This document shows positions 8,684 through 17,135 of a DNA stretch of 64,000 bases, one piece after another. The number at the start of each line of letters is the position of its first letter. Within the stretch, counting starts at the first letter, position 1. A model generated the notes under the pieces. The model made no database searches, was not told the origin of the DNA, and worked only from the letters and a program-made list of their open reading frames with translations. This DNA is from Mucilaginibacter robiniae (GTDB lineage Bacteria > Bacteroidota > Bacteroidia > Sphingobacteriales > Sphingobacteriaceae): assembly GCF_012849215.1 (NCBI RefSeq), contig NZ_CP051682.1, positions 744,001-808,000 on the forward strand. The letters run 5' to 3'. A program made the position numbers and the translations under genes.

Positions 8684-8722
8684 AATATGGCACATATGGC
8701 ACGCGTGAGCCAGCACGAGGGA
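8684..8722 (-). repeat. Dispersed intergenic repeat, copy 1
   Basis: Read on the minus strand it is CTCGTGCTGGCTCACGCG followed by TGCCATATGTGCCATATT. It aligns closely, without gaps, to the plus-strand copy at 10928-10966. Neither overlaps a recognisable gene. Confidence 0.75.
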
Positions 8723-8775
8723 GGAAAGGATTATTTGGCCTTCTATATAGAAAATAATAAATATCCTTCCGATTT

Positions 8776-8825
8776 AATCCCCCAATTTGCGGGATTGACC
8801 CCTTGTCAATATCGTTGTAACTTTG
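8776..8825 (+). promoter_or_regulatory. Promoter with palindrome for lipoprotein gene at 8896
   Basis: TTG at 8795-8797 and TAACTTTG at 8818-8825 are separated by 20 bases, as expected for a Bacteroidota promoter (-33 TTG, -7 TAnnTTTG). The -33 box sits on the right edge of a near-palindrome, 8776-8796 (CCCCCAATTTGCGGG core). The same arrangement, with the same 20-base spacing, precedes the lipoprotein gene at 11207. The predicted start codon is about 70 bases downstream of the -7 box. Confidence 0.65.
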
Positions 8826-8895
8826 TAAATGGTATGTATAATCATACACTCTAGTTAAAGAAAATCGGCTTTATTTAAAATAGATATCTACGATC

Positions 8896-10476
8896 ATGCC
8901 CAACCTTGCATTGAATAAAAAAATCACATTAGCATTAATATATCTTACAATAGTGTTGATTCTAGGGTGTAAAAAAAACGACAGACAATCTGACGAGCAA
9001 CCCAAAGCCATTCCTGTTATCTCAAACTTTGAATATAATAATGGAAAATATTTCCACAGTGGCAGCCTTATCGCCGATACTGTTGGGAAGCCCAACACGT
9101 TTATATTTGTCAATGGCCATAACTTCAGTCAAAACTTCAAGGATAGTAAGGTGCTTTTTAATGATGTAGTTGCGCAGGCACTTGCAGGAGACTCAACCTA
9201 CATCATGATTGCAGTTCCAGATCAAGCGAATTGGGGCCCAAACACTATTACTATCGTGACTAATGATCAAAAAGTTGTTTATTCAAAAAAACTAGTAGTT
9301 GTACCGCCTGATCCAACAATAATCAGCCTAATGACGGAAGGCGGTATGCGTAATGCCAAAATCGGTATTCACGGCAGTGATTTCAGCCCTACACTTACTA
9401 AAACTACCGTTACGATTAATGGTATACCGGCAGCTCTGGATTCGGTAAGTCTAACAGATATATACCTTACCATACCGCCAAATGCTTCCACCGGTAAGCT
9501 GGTTGTAACAACGCACGGTAAGACGCTAACTTACAAAAATGATTTCACGATTATTCCACAAACATTTGCTGTGATCGGGAAAATACCATCTATGGAAAAC
9601 CTGGTTGTAGATGCATCCGACAATATTTTTGGCACTCAATATAATAAGCTTACTAAAATAGCCCCAAATGGCACCTACAGCGCAATTGCGTCAATAGGTA
9701 CTGATCCTGTATCTGTATACAATAGAAGTAATACTTGGTTTACCGGCTGTGTAATGGACGCAGGAGGCAATTTTTACCTCTCATCTCCTTTCGATGCTGA
9801 GGGAAGGTATATTATATCACAGTATAGCAATAAAATATATAAAGTAACACCTGAAGGCACGGTAAGCGTTTTTGCAGGTGATACAAAAGGATTTGCCGAC
9901 GGACAAGGAATCAACGCACTATTCCAAAGACCTATGGGACTTGAAATAGACATAACCACCGGTACATTATATGTTAACGATGCCGGGACTGCCCTCAGGA
10001 AAATTACACCATCAGGTTTAGTGAGTACTCTTACCGGAGTGAAGATTGGTCCCGATCAATCCTATTATATAGCGGATGAAATGGCATCTAATCCTATAAC
10101 CGGAGACGTTTATTACATAAATAGCAGAAGCGGCGTTATTACGAAAATAACACCGAGTGGAGTGATAACCTCATTTGATATGCCTGTTTTACCTGGCGCT
10201 TCCAGTAAGGCACTCAATCCAAATAGTTATATCATGTCCGTGATCACCGCGGCTGATGCGTCGGGCGCTATTTATATCTCGGTAGGCTACGGGGTTTATA
10301 GTACTATCTATAAAATTAAGGATGGCGTAATTTCAAACAGTTATTTAAATCCATCTCGTCAATATATCACTGGAATGACCATTGATAAAAATGGCTACAT
10401 GATTTTAAGTACGCAAATAACGGGAGGTTCCGTTTATTATTTGGATTCCGATGCGGTATATAAAGTCAAACTCTAA
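8896..10476 (+). CDS. TIG/IPT plus NHL-repeat lipoprotein
   Basis: A 526-residue predicted lipoprotein: the lipobox LILGCKK puts the lipidated cysteine at position 25. Residues about 38-220 hold two IPT/TIG immunoglobulin-like domains (ending in IPPNASTGKLVVT), and residues about 225-526 hold NHL-type beta-propeller repeats with the recurring pattern ITPSG-VST-L-G and FAGDTKGFADGQG. Such proteins are exported and probably bind ligands or glycans at the cell surface; no catalytic site is visible. A paralogue of the same architecture is encoded at 12137-13759. Function is unknown beyond the domain types. Confidence 0.88.
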   Translation: MPNLALNKKITLALIYLTIVLILGCKKNDRQSDEQPKAIPVISNFEYNNGKYFHSGSLIADTVGKPNTFIFVNGHNFSQNFKDSKVLFNDVVAQALAGDSTYIMIAVPDQANWGPNTITIVTNDQKVVYSKKLVVVPPDPTIISLMTEGGMRNAKIGIHGSDFSPTLTKTTVTINGIPAALDSVSLTDIYLTIPPNASTGKLVVTTHGKTLTYKNDFTIIPQTFAVIGKIPSMENLVVDASDNIFGTQYNKLTKIAPNGTYSAIASIGTDPVSVYNRSNTWFTGCVMDAGGNFYLSSPFDAEGRYIISQYSNKIYKVTPEGTVSVFAGDTKGFADGQGINALFQRPMGLEIDITTGTLYVNDAGTALRKITPSGLVSTLTGVKIGPDQSYYIADEMASNPITGDVYYINSRSGVITKITPSGVITSFDMPVLPGASSKALNPNSYIMSVITAADASGAIYISVGYGVYSTIYKIKDGVISNSYLNPSRQYITGMTIDKNGYMILSTQITGGSVYYLDSDAVYKVKL

Positions 10477-10927
10477 TGTATCATGATTCCGTTTGTTCAG
10501 TAGCAAGCAAAAAACAATGAAAAATTACAGTAGATAATCGATGTGAATCTTGTATGTTTTACGTCTACTTGGGCTACCAAGAAAAATCCGAATATCGATT
10601 ATCGAACCTGTAATAAGTTTGCCGTAATCAACTGGTCATTACATAGCTTTAGTTACGATTGATTCAAAGAGTGCTTACCTATAAGATAGTTGTCTTTCAA
10701 TAGGTAAAGAAAGTTGTAAAAGTGCCCTTACCTATTACTTTGAATTTTTAACGACTTTCGCTACTACCGCTTAGGAAGAACAACTCAGTATCTTTTATAA
10801 TAGAACAAGGAGTTAAATAAAAGAATGTTTTCGTTAACCGGACCGATTGCCGGTATTGCAGGCACTAGCGTTGATGCTGGTTGTAACAAGGCAAGCCTGA
10901 GCGGCAGGGTCTATTTTGAAAAGGTAT

Positions 10928-10966
10928 GCCCTTGTGCTGGCGCACTCGTGCCGTGTGTGCCTTATT
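10928..10966 (+). repeat. Dispersed intergenic repeat, copy 2
   Basis: Core CTTGTGCTGGCGCACTCG then TGCCGTGTGTGCCTTATT. It matches the reverse complement of 8684-8722 over its whole length with few differences, and forms an imperfect inverted pair with the copy at 11021-11057. Confidence 0.75.
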
Positions 10967-11020
10967 AAACTACACCAAGCAAATTTACTAAAGCTATACA
11001 CTGTTGAAACAGGTAGCTAA

Positions 11021-11057
11021 AGCATACGCGGCACGCATGCACCAGCACATAAGAGGA
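11021..11057 (-). repeat. Dispersed intergenic repeat, copy 3
   Basis: Minus-strand reading gives TATGTGCTGGTGCATGCG then TGCCGCGTATGCT, a diverged copy of the same element. Together with copy 2 it could fold into a long imperfect stem with a loop of about 55 bases. Confidence 0.65.
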
Positions 11058-11091
11058 GTTCACTATAATTTACTTTCTACGTCCCTGGTAA

Positions 11092-11141
11092 AATCCCCCA
11101 ATTTGGGGGATTGATAAGGTTAGCCTTATACGATAACTTTA
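11092..11141 (+). promoter_or_regulatory. Promoter with perfect palindrome for lipoprotein gene at 11207
   Basis: A perfect inverted repeat with 8-bp arms (core CCCCCAATTTGGGGG, 11092-11112) overlaps TTG at 11111-11113. TAACTTTA at 11134-11141 follows after 20 bases and differs from the -7 consensus only in the last base. The palindrome matches the one at 8776-8796 at 20 of 21 positions. The start codon is 65 bases beyond the -7 box. Confidence 0.6.
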
Positions 11142-11206
11142 TAGTAAATTTCAACTTAAACCGTATTGCAGTATCAAACGTGAAACAAAACGCTAAAGCC
11201 TTATCC

Positions 11207-12004
11207 ATGAAAGAAATAATTTTTTCACTGCTCATCATTGTTACATGTTTGTACAGTTGCTCTAAAAAAGAGAAATCAATTATTCCCACCAGTACAACAA
11301 GTACTACCGGTACATCAGGTGCCACTACCAATACCGGCAGCGTAAGCGGTATGATCTCTCCAATCAGAGCAGTAAAAACGATCACCGTTTTATTTTTGAA
11401 AACAGGCACAACATACTCATGCACTGCAGATACGGTTACCGGTGCATTTAGCTTGGCCAATCTTCCTGAAGGGAATTACAAGATAGATTTTTCAACCGAC
11501 CCACATTATAATGGCCTAGCTTCCGTAAACACTGTTGTTACAGCTGGAAGAAATACGGATGTAGGTAAATTTACAACCAAGGAAGCCAATTTCTACTTAT
11601 CTTACGAGATCAATGGAACCTTTGAAGGTTGGCTTTTCAAAGGTTATTATTCATCCACCCTTTTCAATATCGGTCCGTTGTCTATCGGTACTTATCCTGA
11701 AGATATGCGTACAGCTTATTATCCTTCCATCACCTTGGATGGTTTAACCGGGCCCGGTACTTACACCTGCAAAGGAGCATCAAAATCAAAAATCACGTAT
11801 TCAGGCTACAGGTTAGGAAATGGGTTCCGCATAAGCTATCAAAGTACAGAGTATGCCGGAGGAGAAGGCACTGTGGTTATTACCTCTATAGACCCTAATA
11901 ACCGAACCATTAAAGGGACGTTTACGGCTACGCTTACATCAGCCTCCGGTAATGCAGCCGATAGTAAAACAATTAAGAATGGCCTAATCAATGCTACATA
12001 TTGA
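11207..12004 (+). CDS. Lipoprotein with carboxypeptidase-regulatory-like domain
   Basis: Starting at ATG 11207 gives a 265-residue precursor with signal and lipobox LYSCSKKE (Cys18). A longer frame begins at TTG 11111, but that codon lies in the promoter and would add 32 residues ahead of the signal peptide, so I reject it. After a Thr/Ser/Gly-rich linker, residues about 45-110 resemble a carboxypeptidase regulatory-like (CnaB/transthyretin) fold, ending FSLANLPEGNYKIDF. The C-terminal part resembles Bacteroidota DUF6252-type lipoprotein domains (TVVITSIDPNNRTIKGTFTATL). No enzymatic motif is seen. It sits between two TIG/NHL lipoprotein genes. Confidence 0.82.
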   Translation: MKEIIFSLLIIVTCLYSCSKKEKSIIPTSTTSTTGTSGATTNTGSVSGMISPIRAVKTITVLFLKTGTTYSCTADTVTGAFSLANLPEGNYKIDFSTDPHYNGLASVNTVVTAGRNTDVGKFTTKEANFYLSYEINGTFEGWLFKGYYSSTLFNIGPLSIGTYPEDMRTAYYPSITLDGLTGPGTYTCKGASKSKITYSGYRLGNGFRISYQSTEYAGGEGTVVITSIDPNNRTIKGTFTATLTSASGNAADSKTIKNGLINATY

Positions 12005-12066
12005 TATGCTGCCAGATACTGCTAAATCAAACAGCTAGCAATTCGCGTATCTAGAGCAACCTTAAA

Positions 12067-12096
12067 TTGAAAAAATCAGCTAACCCTTTAACTTTG
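12067..12096 (+). promoter_or_regulatory. Promoter of the second TIG/NHL lipoprotein gene
   Basis: TTG at 12067-12069 and TAACTTTG at 12089-12096 with 19 bases between them. The boxes (ATTGA and TAACTTTG) match those of the two preceding lipoprotein genes, but the palindrome is absent and the start codon is closer, about 40 bases from the -7 box. Confidence 0.65.
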
Positions 12097-12136
12097 TACT
12101 GCTTAGCGTTACGTTTATACCACATTCCTTATTCAC

Positions 12137-13759
12137 ATGTTTACATTAACCATATCAAAAAAAGCAGCCGGCCTGCTACTATCAGTATTTCTGTTATTGC
12201 TGTTTAGCTGTAAAAAAGATAGTAATAAACTGGAAGAAAAAAACGCACCAACAGAAACAGCTAATCCTGTAATAGGAGGCATTTGGCAGTATACAGCTTT
12301 TAATAGTTCAGGCAAGCCATTTTACACGTTGGCTATATCTGGGATTAATTTTAAAAAGGATTTCAAAAACTATAAGGTTCTTTTTAATGATCTGACTGCT
12401 AATGCCATTGCAGGCGACTCTCTCCAATTTGTGGTCAATATACCGGATGCTGCTGTAACAACGGAGTCAACACTTACTATCGTAATGGATGGGAAAAGCA
12501 CTATTTACGGCAAACCGTTTAAAGTAGAGCAAATTGAGCCAACTATTGCAAACCTTAATACCGAAGCGGGCATGCGCGGTAGTAAATTGGTTATCACGGG
12601 CACTTACTTCAGCCCGGTGCCAAGTGAAAACATGGTTATGCTTAATGGCGTTAAAATAGCTATAGATTCATTAAAATCCTCTAACTATGAAGGAAGTACA
12701 TCTGGTGGTGTAGTGAACGGAAATATTTATCAAGGCGTAAACCGAAATCTGTATACTGGCCGGGTAATCAATGTGACTATACCACCCAATGCCAGCACAG
12801 GTAAATTAGTAGTAACTTCTTATGGTAAATCTGTTACTTACTCTAATGATGTTAACGTGCTTTCCTCAACTTTTACCTCCTTCCCCAGCACAATCCTGAA
12901 AAGCATTTCGTTTGATGGCGCAGGCAATATGTATGGTACGGTAAAAAATACAGTGGTTAAGGTTACCCCCGGCGGCGGCATCAATACCTTAGCAACCATA
13001 GGCGATAAAGATTTTATTTTAGGCGACTGCGTGGCCGATGCGGCCGGCAATGTATATGTTGCCTCGGGAGATGATTATACATTGTTACCAAGCGGACCCC
13101 ATAATTTACCTTTATATCGCATTACCGAAAACAGCTCAAAGGTATACAAAATAACGCCCGGCGGTGCAGTCAGCGTTTTTGCCGGAAGTACGAACGGACT
13201 AGCAGACGGACAAGGCACGGATGCTAAATTCAGGTCGCCTACGCATATCGTCCGTAATGCCAAAACTGGCGATTTGTATGTGAGTGATGCCTTAGTGATA
13301 CGTAAAATAACGGCCAACGGTACAGTAAGCACATTGGCCGGCAGTAACAACCCTGCAGGATCGAGTTATACCAACGGATTGAAAGATGGACAGGGAACGG
13401 CAGCAAGCTTTCTTTACATATACAGCATGTTATGTGATGCCAGCACCGGCGACCTTTACGTAATAGATGATTCCTATCTCGGTAATTTGAGGAAAGTTAC
13501 AGCGGGTGGGTACGTTAGCACTATAAAGATCACCGTACCCTATTATAACGTTATTTCGTTCAACACGGTTGGTATGGCTATTGATGCTTCGAATAACATT
13601 CTTATTTCTACGTACGACAAGATTTATAAGATTAAAGATGGCATGGTGTCTGACATGCACCTCAATCCATTTGGTGAAGCCATCTACGGAATGGCATTAG
13701 ATGGTTCAAATAACATATACCTGAACACGGCTAAAACGCTCTATAAGATTCTACCTTAG
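12137..13759 (+). CDS. TIG/IPT plus NHL-repeat lipoprotein, paralogue of 8896-10476
   Basis: A 540-residue lipoprotein with lipobox LLFSCKKDS (Cys25), two TIG/IPT-like domains to about residue 245, and an NHL propeller with repeats such as VFAGSTNGLADGQGTDAKF and ITANGTVSTLAG. It shares the phrases IPPNASTGKLVVTSYGK and VFAG...DGQG with the gene at 8896, so the two arose by duplication. Compared with that copy it carries an extra Gly/Asn/Tyr-rich stretch around residues 180-205 between the TIG domains. Likely a surface-exposed binding protein; ligand unknown. Confidence 0.88.
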   Translation: MFTLTISKKAAGLLLSVFLLLLFSCKKDSNKLEEKNAPTETANPVIGGIWQYTAFNSSGKPFYTLAISGINFKKDFKNYKVLFNDLTANAIAGDSLQFVVNIPDAAVTTESTLTIVMDGKSTIYGKPFKVEQIEPTIANLNTEAGMRGSKLVITGTYFSPVPSENMVMLNGVKIAIDSLKSSNYEGSTSGGVVNGNIYQGVNRNLYTGRVINVTIPPNASTGKLVVTSYGKSVTYSNDVNVLSSTFTSFPSTILKSISFDGAGNMYGTVKNTVVKVTPGGGINTLATIGDKDFILGDCVADAAGNVYVASGDDYTLLPSGPHNLPLYRITENSSKVYKITPGGAVSVFAGSTNGLADGQGTDAKFRSPTHIVRNAKTGDLYVSDALVIRKITANGTVSTLAGSNNPAGSSYTNGLKDGQGTAASFLYIYSMLCDASTGDLYVIDDSYLGNLRKVTAGGYVSTIKITVPYYNVISFNTVGMAIDASNNILISTYDKIYKIKDGMVSDMHLNPFGEAIYGMALDGSNNIYLNTAKTLYKILP

Positions 13760-14097
13760 CAGGGTTGTTGGAATTCAAAAGGTTACTTATTACTCTTTCA
13801 TCCCTGTGCTGGTGCACGGGGAGTAGTAAGCAGGAAAGTGCGGCAGCGAGAATGATAATATGTTTAAAAAAACCTGGTTGTCTTAATTCAACTCACAAAA
13901 AATTATCACCTAATCAGCATGAGCTTGCCTCTTGGTAAGAGGCAAAGGATATTCGAGTGCAATACAACAAATTGTTTTAGTGAGATAATATCACTATAAA
14001 AAATTATTCGCCCCCCTATGCTAGCAAGTTAGTTATTTTATGATGCTAATGAGAAGTTATGAACCCTACTCCATGCAGAAGGAAGTAGCTCTTTAAT
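13760..14097. other. Intergenic region with hairpin and short repeat copy
   Basis: A 338-base gap. It holds CTGTGCTGGTGCACG (13804-13818), a truncated version of the dispersed repeat, and a perfect 9-bp hairpin TTGCCTCTT-GGT-AAGAGGCAA (13925-13945) without a T-run. No gene was recognised. Confidence 0.6.
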
Positions 14098-15135
14098 TTA
14101 ATCTTTAAACCGAGCTATCGTTTTACGCCCTAAATCATAAACAATGCGGAATGCCTGCTGGCTGTCGCCTAATTGTCCTGGCGATTGGTGCAAGCTCAGG
14201 ATAAACTGGCCTTTCAGGTGCTTGAAAATAAACGGAGAGTAAATAATATCCAGCCGGTTATATAGTTTCTTCTCGTAAAAAGCATCACCATAGGTGACAT
14301 GGTGACCCTGACCAGCATAGAACTCATCAAATAAACCCAAACGATGATAGCTGGCATAAGCACTGGCTACAAAGCCTAAGGGTTTACTGAATCCGCCACT
14401 AGTATTGTGCCGAACACGTTCTAATGATATCATACCACCAGCTTCTACCGAAAGGGAATCAAAAAAAGTTTTGTGACTGAAATCCATACCCAAGCGGATT
14501 TGACCAGCGCCATTATCCCGAATGTGATCACCCGGAATAGATACTGACGGGCCTGCATCATGCAACATCATGAAATAGTGTTGCAAATAAAAGGGGCCGT
14601 AAGGGTCGGGCAGGTATTTGCCGGATAAACCAAAGATGAACTGTTCACGGTCAGTAACGGTTTGGCGGCTCACCCAATCCAGAAAAAGGGTTTCATAACC
14701 GTATTCAGTTTGGTAGCGGGTCAGCAAACCTTCCAGATTAGGGCGGTAGTACCGTAAAGTATCATTCAGTAAAGCGCGGGGAAAGTTATCAATTAGTCCA
14801 GCGCGTGGAAACATACCGGCGTTAAACAACCATTTATGGCTTTCAAAGCTGTAATAAGCTACAGGGTCCACTTTCAAAAAGTATGGATGTGCACCATACT
14901 CATGTATGCCGTTTATCCCTACCCGGAAATGGTTAAGGCTATCCAGGTTCAAGCCAAAATCAAGCGCCACCCGGGTACCTGAGTACGTGCGCGAACGCTC
15001 GGTAAATGCTTTATACTCGCGGTTATCTAAAAAACTAAAACCGTTGAAATGCACATCCAAGCTATCTATTATCTGGGCCTGTGCAGCAACGGCGCTTATG
15101 CAAAAAAATATGATCAGGTAAAGTTTTTTAAACAT
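14098..15135 (-). CDS. Putative outer membrane beta-barrel protein
   Basis: A 345-residue precursor with a signal peptide ending SAVAAQAQ (about residue 21). The remainder alternates amphipathic strands rich in Tyr, Phe, His and Gly, with no cytosolic domain or repeats, consistent with an outer membrane barrel. I do not recognise the family. It starts 14 bases after the stop of the GT39 gene at 15150 on the same strand, so both are probably co-transcribed, which hints at a role with an exported glycan or lipid. Confidence 0.7.
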   Translation of the reverse strand: MFKKLYLIIFFCISAVAAQAQIIDSLDVHFNGFSFLDNREYKAFTERSRTYSGTRVALDFGLNLDSLNHFRVGINGIHEYGAHPYFLKVDPVAYYSFESHKWLFNAGMFPRAGLIDNFPRALLNDTLRYYRPNLEGLLTRYQTEYGYETLFLDWVSRQTVTDREQFIFGLSGKYLPDPYGPFYLQHYFMMLHDAGPSVSIPGDHIRDNGAGQIRLGMDFSHKTFFDSLSVEAGGMISLERVRHNTSGGFSKPLGFVASAYASYHRLGLFDEFYAGQGHHVTYGDAFYEKKLYNRLDIIYSPFIFKHLKGQFILSLHQSPGQLGDSQQAFRIVYDLGRKTIARFKD

Positions 15136-15149
15136 ACAGTGAAATTAAA

Positions 15150-16865
15150 TTATTGAACGGTAAAGTTAACAATACGGCTGTTACGCCCACCCGGAAACGG
15201 CGTAGTACGTAAAGAAAATATCAAATCATACTTGCCCGGTTTAGGCGGCGCATTTACATGCAATGTATAAGTAGCCGTTTGATGTGCAGGTATTTTAAGC
15301 TGATTAAAGGCACTATCGGCCAGTTGCGCATACGTTTGCTCTTCCCCTTGAAAAAAGCACGCGGCTAAATATGCCGGATGAGTTTGCCCCACATTACTAA
15401 AATCAACAGCAAACGGGTATGGATTGGTTAACATCAAATTAAATGTTAAGGGCTGACGAGGCCGGGCAGATAACTTGTAATTCGTAATCCGAATATCTAT
15501 GCGCTGATAAGTACGTACATCATTTATCCAAGTACCATAGTAAATGCCTTTAGCAGTATGCAGGGTATCCGTAGTAATACCAGCCAGCGGTACAGTGCTC
15601 AGGTAATAAGCGCGTTGGTGTTGCAGGCTATCTTCAATAGGCCAAAGGTCATACTGGGTACGGCGATAACTGCGTGCATCGTAAGAAAAACCTTTTAAGC
15701 TGCGGGTATAGTAATTGTATTTTGATGGCTCCTGAAAACCATTGGCCATAATTACATAAGCATTCCCCACTTTTTCATGTACTTGCCGTGCCCATTCCGG
15801 ATAACCAAAATAGCTGCGAACCGGACGTAGATTTTTAATGTAGGGCAATCCCATTGCCAACAACAGTCTGAAAGCAACAATAACAACCAGGTTTACCATA
15901 GCCAACCGGTAGAACCATTTTGGTGGTTGATTGCGCTGAATACGAATCAACACCAACAATGCCAGTGGTACAAATCCAATCAATGTCCAGTGCGGTTGCA
16001 CATTCCCCTTTAAGGTATTAATTAAGAAGAACAGGAAAGTTCCCCAGCTATTAACCAGCAGGCAGCGCGTAAAATTATCGGTATTTCGGGTACCCCAGGC
16101 ATAGTAAAACAGAAACCAGCCAATTAAGGGTCCTGCCATCAGCAACTGCCCTGGCAAATACAGATAGGTATGTGCAAAATCATACGTTTCGGATGAGCGC
16201 TCAAACAAGTGGTAATTGATAGAAGGATAGCCATGTTGTATCTGCCACAAAATATGGGGCACATATAGCAAGGCTGCCAGTACCGGAATTAGCCAGAATG
16301 ATGGTCGTTTCAGCAACTTCAGATTAGCTGCCAGGGTAAAAAATATGAGCAGTACGGCATGGTACTTACTGTATAGCAAGCAAGCTATTACCAAGGCTAG
16401 CAGCAGCGCAATACCCCAGCTATCCCGATCCAGGTAACGCTGATATACATAGTAGAATAATATGGTAAAGAAAAGCAGCGGGGCATCGGGCGTGGTAGTA
16501 AAACCATAAATGTGGAAGATCAAAATACCCGGTACAATCAGCACAAACCACCGTGCATCAGCTTTATACCTTTTGGCAATCAGCCAAAGCACATACATGG
16601 ATAACGTGCTGGTTAACACCGTCATCAGCCTTACCCCAAGTTCCTGATGAATCAGGCTATAACCAATACGGATAAAAATGGCTACCATCGGCGGATGATC
16701 ATAGTAGCCCCAATCCAGCAAGCGGGAGTATATCCAATAATAAGCGGTATCAGAATGCAGGCCCAGCGTGGTTGCCTGTAAAATGTTCAGCAACGTCCAA
16801 ACCAGTAAAAACCAGCCAATCAGGCGGTCGGCATTCCGGCTAGGATTGTTCAGGGTAGCGGCCAT
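15150..16865 (-). CDS. GT39-type membrane glycosyltransferase with C-terminal periplasmic domain
   Basis: A 571-residue protein of the PMT/ArnT superfamily. The first extracytoplasmic loop reads LHSDTAYYWIYSRLLDWGYYDHPP, the position of the conserved acidic residues, and about ten membrane helices follow. Residues about 450-571 form a soluble beta-rich domain (PRQPLTFNLMLTNPYPFAVDFSN). It probably transfers a sugar from a polyprenyl-phosphate donor on the periplasmic side. It is first in a two-gene unit with a barrel protein. It is only distantly similar to the GT39 protein at 5369-6922. Confidence 0.87.
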   Translation of the reverse strand: MAATLNNPSRNADRLIGWFLLVWTLLNILQATTLGLHSDTAYYWIYSRLLDWGYYDHPPMVAIFIRIGYSLIHQELGVRLMTVLTSTLSMYVLWLIAKRYKADARWFVLIVPGILIFHIYGFTTTPDAPLLFFTILFYYVYQRYLDRDSWGIALLLALVIACLLYSKYHAVLLIFFTLAANLKLLKRPSFWLIPVLAALLYVPHILWQIQHGYPSINYHLFERSSETYDFAHTYLYLPGQLLMAGPLIGWFLFYYAWGTRNTDNFTRCLLVNSWGTFLFFLINTLKGNVQPHWTLIGFVPLALLVLIRIQRNQPPKWFYRLAMVNLVVIVAFRLLLAMGLPYIKNLRPVRSYFGYPEWARQVHEKVGNAYVIMANGFQEPSKYNYYTRSLKGFSYDARSYRRTQYDLWPIEDSLQHQRAYYLSTVPLAGITTDTLHTAKGIYYGTWINDVRTYQRIDIRITNYKLSARPRQPLTFNLMLTNPYPFAVDFSNVGQTHPAYLAACFFQGEEQTYAQLADSAFNQLKIPAHQTATYTLHVNAPPKPGKYDLIFSLRTTPFPGGRNSRIVNFTVQ

Positions 16866-17066
16866 TCAGGGTGGATAACGATGTGCCAAAGGTAAATATT
16901 TTGTACACAGTAAAAAGCTGAGGAGGATAACTAAACTCACTATGTGGTGCAACTCAGGCGCAATTTCAGAAGCGATTTAGCTACTTTTCTTACCTACGCT
17001 AATCACGCACGCATATTAATAGCCTGAAAGCAAACATATTTTATATTTTGGCATTCCATACAATAA

Positions 17067-17085
17067 GTTGTAACAACGGTACAAC
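17067..17085. promoter_or_regulatory. Small inverted repeat upstream of lemA
   Basis: GTTGTA (17067-17072) and TACAAC (17080-17085) are exact complements separated by seven bases, about 50 bases before the lemA start. It may be an operator or part of the leader; no clear TAnnTTTG box was found here. Confidence 0.3.
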
Positions 17086-17135
17086 ATTTGTAATCCAAGT
17101 ACTAAAATTCAACTTTAAACAAAAACCTGTAAAAG

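Larger units (their letters stand above)
8362..8895. other. Hairpin-dense intergenic region without a gene
   Basis: A 534-base gap holding, in order: a long inverted repeat (8385-8441), a second one (8453-8527) with a tandem 10-mer in its loop, a classic terminator (8534-8572), hairpins at 8606-8629 and 8652-8680, one copy of a dispersed repeat (8684-8722), and the promoter of the next lipoprotein gene (8776-8825). The only open frame of any length here (minus strand, 8664-8849) has no recognisable protein features. Confidence 0.8.
10477..11206. other. 730-base gap with repeats, no convincing gene
   Basis: Contains inverted TACCTAT/ATAGGTA motifs near 10676-10705, two opposed copies of the dispersed repeat (10928-10966 and 11021-11057), and the palindromic promoter of the next gene (11092-11141). 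A 47-codon open frame at 10825-10968 overlaps a repeat copy and lacks recognisable features. The length and repeat content suggest decayed or mobile-type DNA rather than a normal spacer. Confidence 0.7.

Noticed and set aside
8664..8849. 61-codon open frame on the minus strand
   Set aside because: It overlaps the repeat and promoter elements of the intergenic region and has no recognisable motif or start context.
10825..10968. 47-codon ORF with several cysteines in the large gap
   Set aside because: Its second half is the dispersed repeat itself, and no signal peptide or family was recognisable; likely chance.
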